This document shows positions 63,546-64,000 of a DNA stretch of 64,000 nucleotides, one piece after another (within the stretch, counting starts at the first letter, position 1; the number at the start of each line of letters is the position of its first letter). The stretch is from Cyanobacteria bacterium REEB67 (GTDB lineage: Bacteria; Cyanobacteriota; Vampirovibrionia; Obscuribacterales; Obscuribacteraceae), in contig JAGXAB010000019.1 in NCBI GenBank assembly GCA_018971775.1, forward strand, positions 19,781-83,780. Direction: 5' to 3'. The notes beneath the pieces were generated by a model. That model was not told the origin of the DNA. It saw only the letters and a list, made by a program, of their open reading frames with translations, and did not search any database. A program made the position numbers and the translations under genes.

Positions 63546-64000
63546 ATGTTCGACAGTAAAGAAATAGCCAGAGACTTTCCCATTTTGAGCCGTCAGATCG
63601 ATGGCAAAAAGCTCGTCTACCTGGACAACGCCGCTACCTCGCAAAAGCCGCGCTCGGTAATCGACAGTATCGTCCACTACTACGAGCACTATAACGCCAA
63701 CGTCCACCGCGGCATCCACACCATGTCAGAGGAAGCGACAGCGGCTTACGAGGGCGTTCGCGAGAAGGTCGCCGCCTTTATCGGTGTAGACGACACTTGC
63801 GAAATCATCTATACGAGAAATACGACCGAAGCAATCAATCTGGTCGCCTTCACGTGGGGCAGACAAAATGTCCTGCCCGGTGACGAAATCGTTTTGACCC
63901 CGATGGAGCACCACTCCAATCTGGTGCCCTGGCAACAACTGGCCACCGAGCGCGAAGCTAAGCTGGTCTTCCTCGAACTTAGCGACGAAGGCGAAGTGAC
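63546..64000 (+). CDS. sufS: SufS cysteine desulfurase (3' end outside window)
   Basis: The frame starts at ATG 63546 and is open to the window edge (about 151 residues seen). SufS takes sulfur from cysteine for SUF. Characteristic phrases are LVYLDNAATSQKPRSVIDS, YYEHYNANVHRGIHTMSEEA, IIYTRNTTEAINLVAFTWG and VLTPMEHHSNLVPWQQLA, all of class V aminotransferase-type desulfurases. The PLP-lysine and active-site Cys lie beyond the edge. Confidence 0.93.
   Translation, partial: MFDSKEIARDFPILSRQIDGKKLVYLDNAATSQKPRSVIDSIVHYYEHYNANVHRGIHTMSEEATAAYEGVREKVAAFIGVDDTCEIIYTRNTTEAINLVAFTWGRQNVLPGDEIVLTPMEHHSNLVPWQQLATEREAKLVFLELSDEGEV

Overview
The window looks like a chromosomal segment from a Gram-negative, non-photosynthetic relative of the Cyanobacteria, most likely Vampirovibrionia/Melainabacteria of the Obscuribacter type. 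This assignment is inference, not a database match. It rests on four points: kdsA implies a KDO-containing outer membrane; complex I genes occur as nuoABCDHIJK without NuoEFG; a SufR-type repressor is divergent from a suf operon; and TPR proteins and Ala/Pro/Gly-rich low-complexity tails are very common. Nearly all sequence is coding. No tRNA, rRNA, CRISPR array or insertion sequence was recognised.

Region 1-17.5 kb is the most unusual part. A minus-strand operon (11434 down to beyond position 1) encodes two small secreted Gly-rich proteins, a 681-residue lipoprotein with an Asn-Pro-Tyr repeat, and two tandem paralogous polytopic membrane proteins that resemble VirB6/TrbL and carry long low-complexity C-terminal tails. 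The second of these runs off the window after at least 1702 codons. Across a ~600 bp divergent spacer, plus-strand genes encode two overlapping secreted TPR proteins, two small membrane proteins and a secreted protein with a VirB10/TrbI-like pattern. Together they look like part of a divergent type IV secretion-like or other envelope-spanning apparatus.

Region 17.5-21.7 kb holds ubiX, rimM, a GT20 trehalose/glucosylglycerol-phosphate synthase, a CPBP-family protease with a suspicious T8 tract at its 5' end, and a small membrane protein. Region 21.7-28.3 kb (minus) is the nuoABCDHIJK operon, in which NuoK has an extra membrane domain and NuoB, NuoC and NuoI have low-complexity tails. Region 28.6-32.1 kb holds rnc, a structured and repetitive intergenic stretch, a secreted coiled-coil protein, a 45-codon ORF and ribosomal protein S1.

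Region 32.4-44.8 kb holds a TPR protein, a GAF/HD-GYP signalling protein, a Nudix hydrolase, a five-gene operon (membrane protein, DUF4129, DUF4350, MoxR, DUF58), a GAF-LuxR regulator and a zincin-like protein. Region 44.8-54.7 kb holds PxpA, a TPR/low-complexity protein, an ECF sigma/anti-sigma/Spy-like operon, a secreted dual-specificity phosphatase, a twin retropepsin-like/TPR protein, KdsA and two small proteins.

Region 55-64 kb holds a GH57 branching enzyme, pyruvate kinase, sufR, and the divergent sufC-sufB-sufD-Rieske-sufS operon, with sufS cut by the window end. Glycogen branching, glycolysis, complex I and Fe-S assembly together suggest a respiring heterotroph that stores glycogen.
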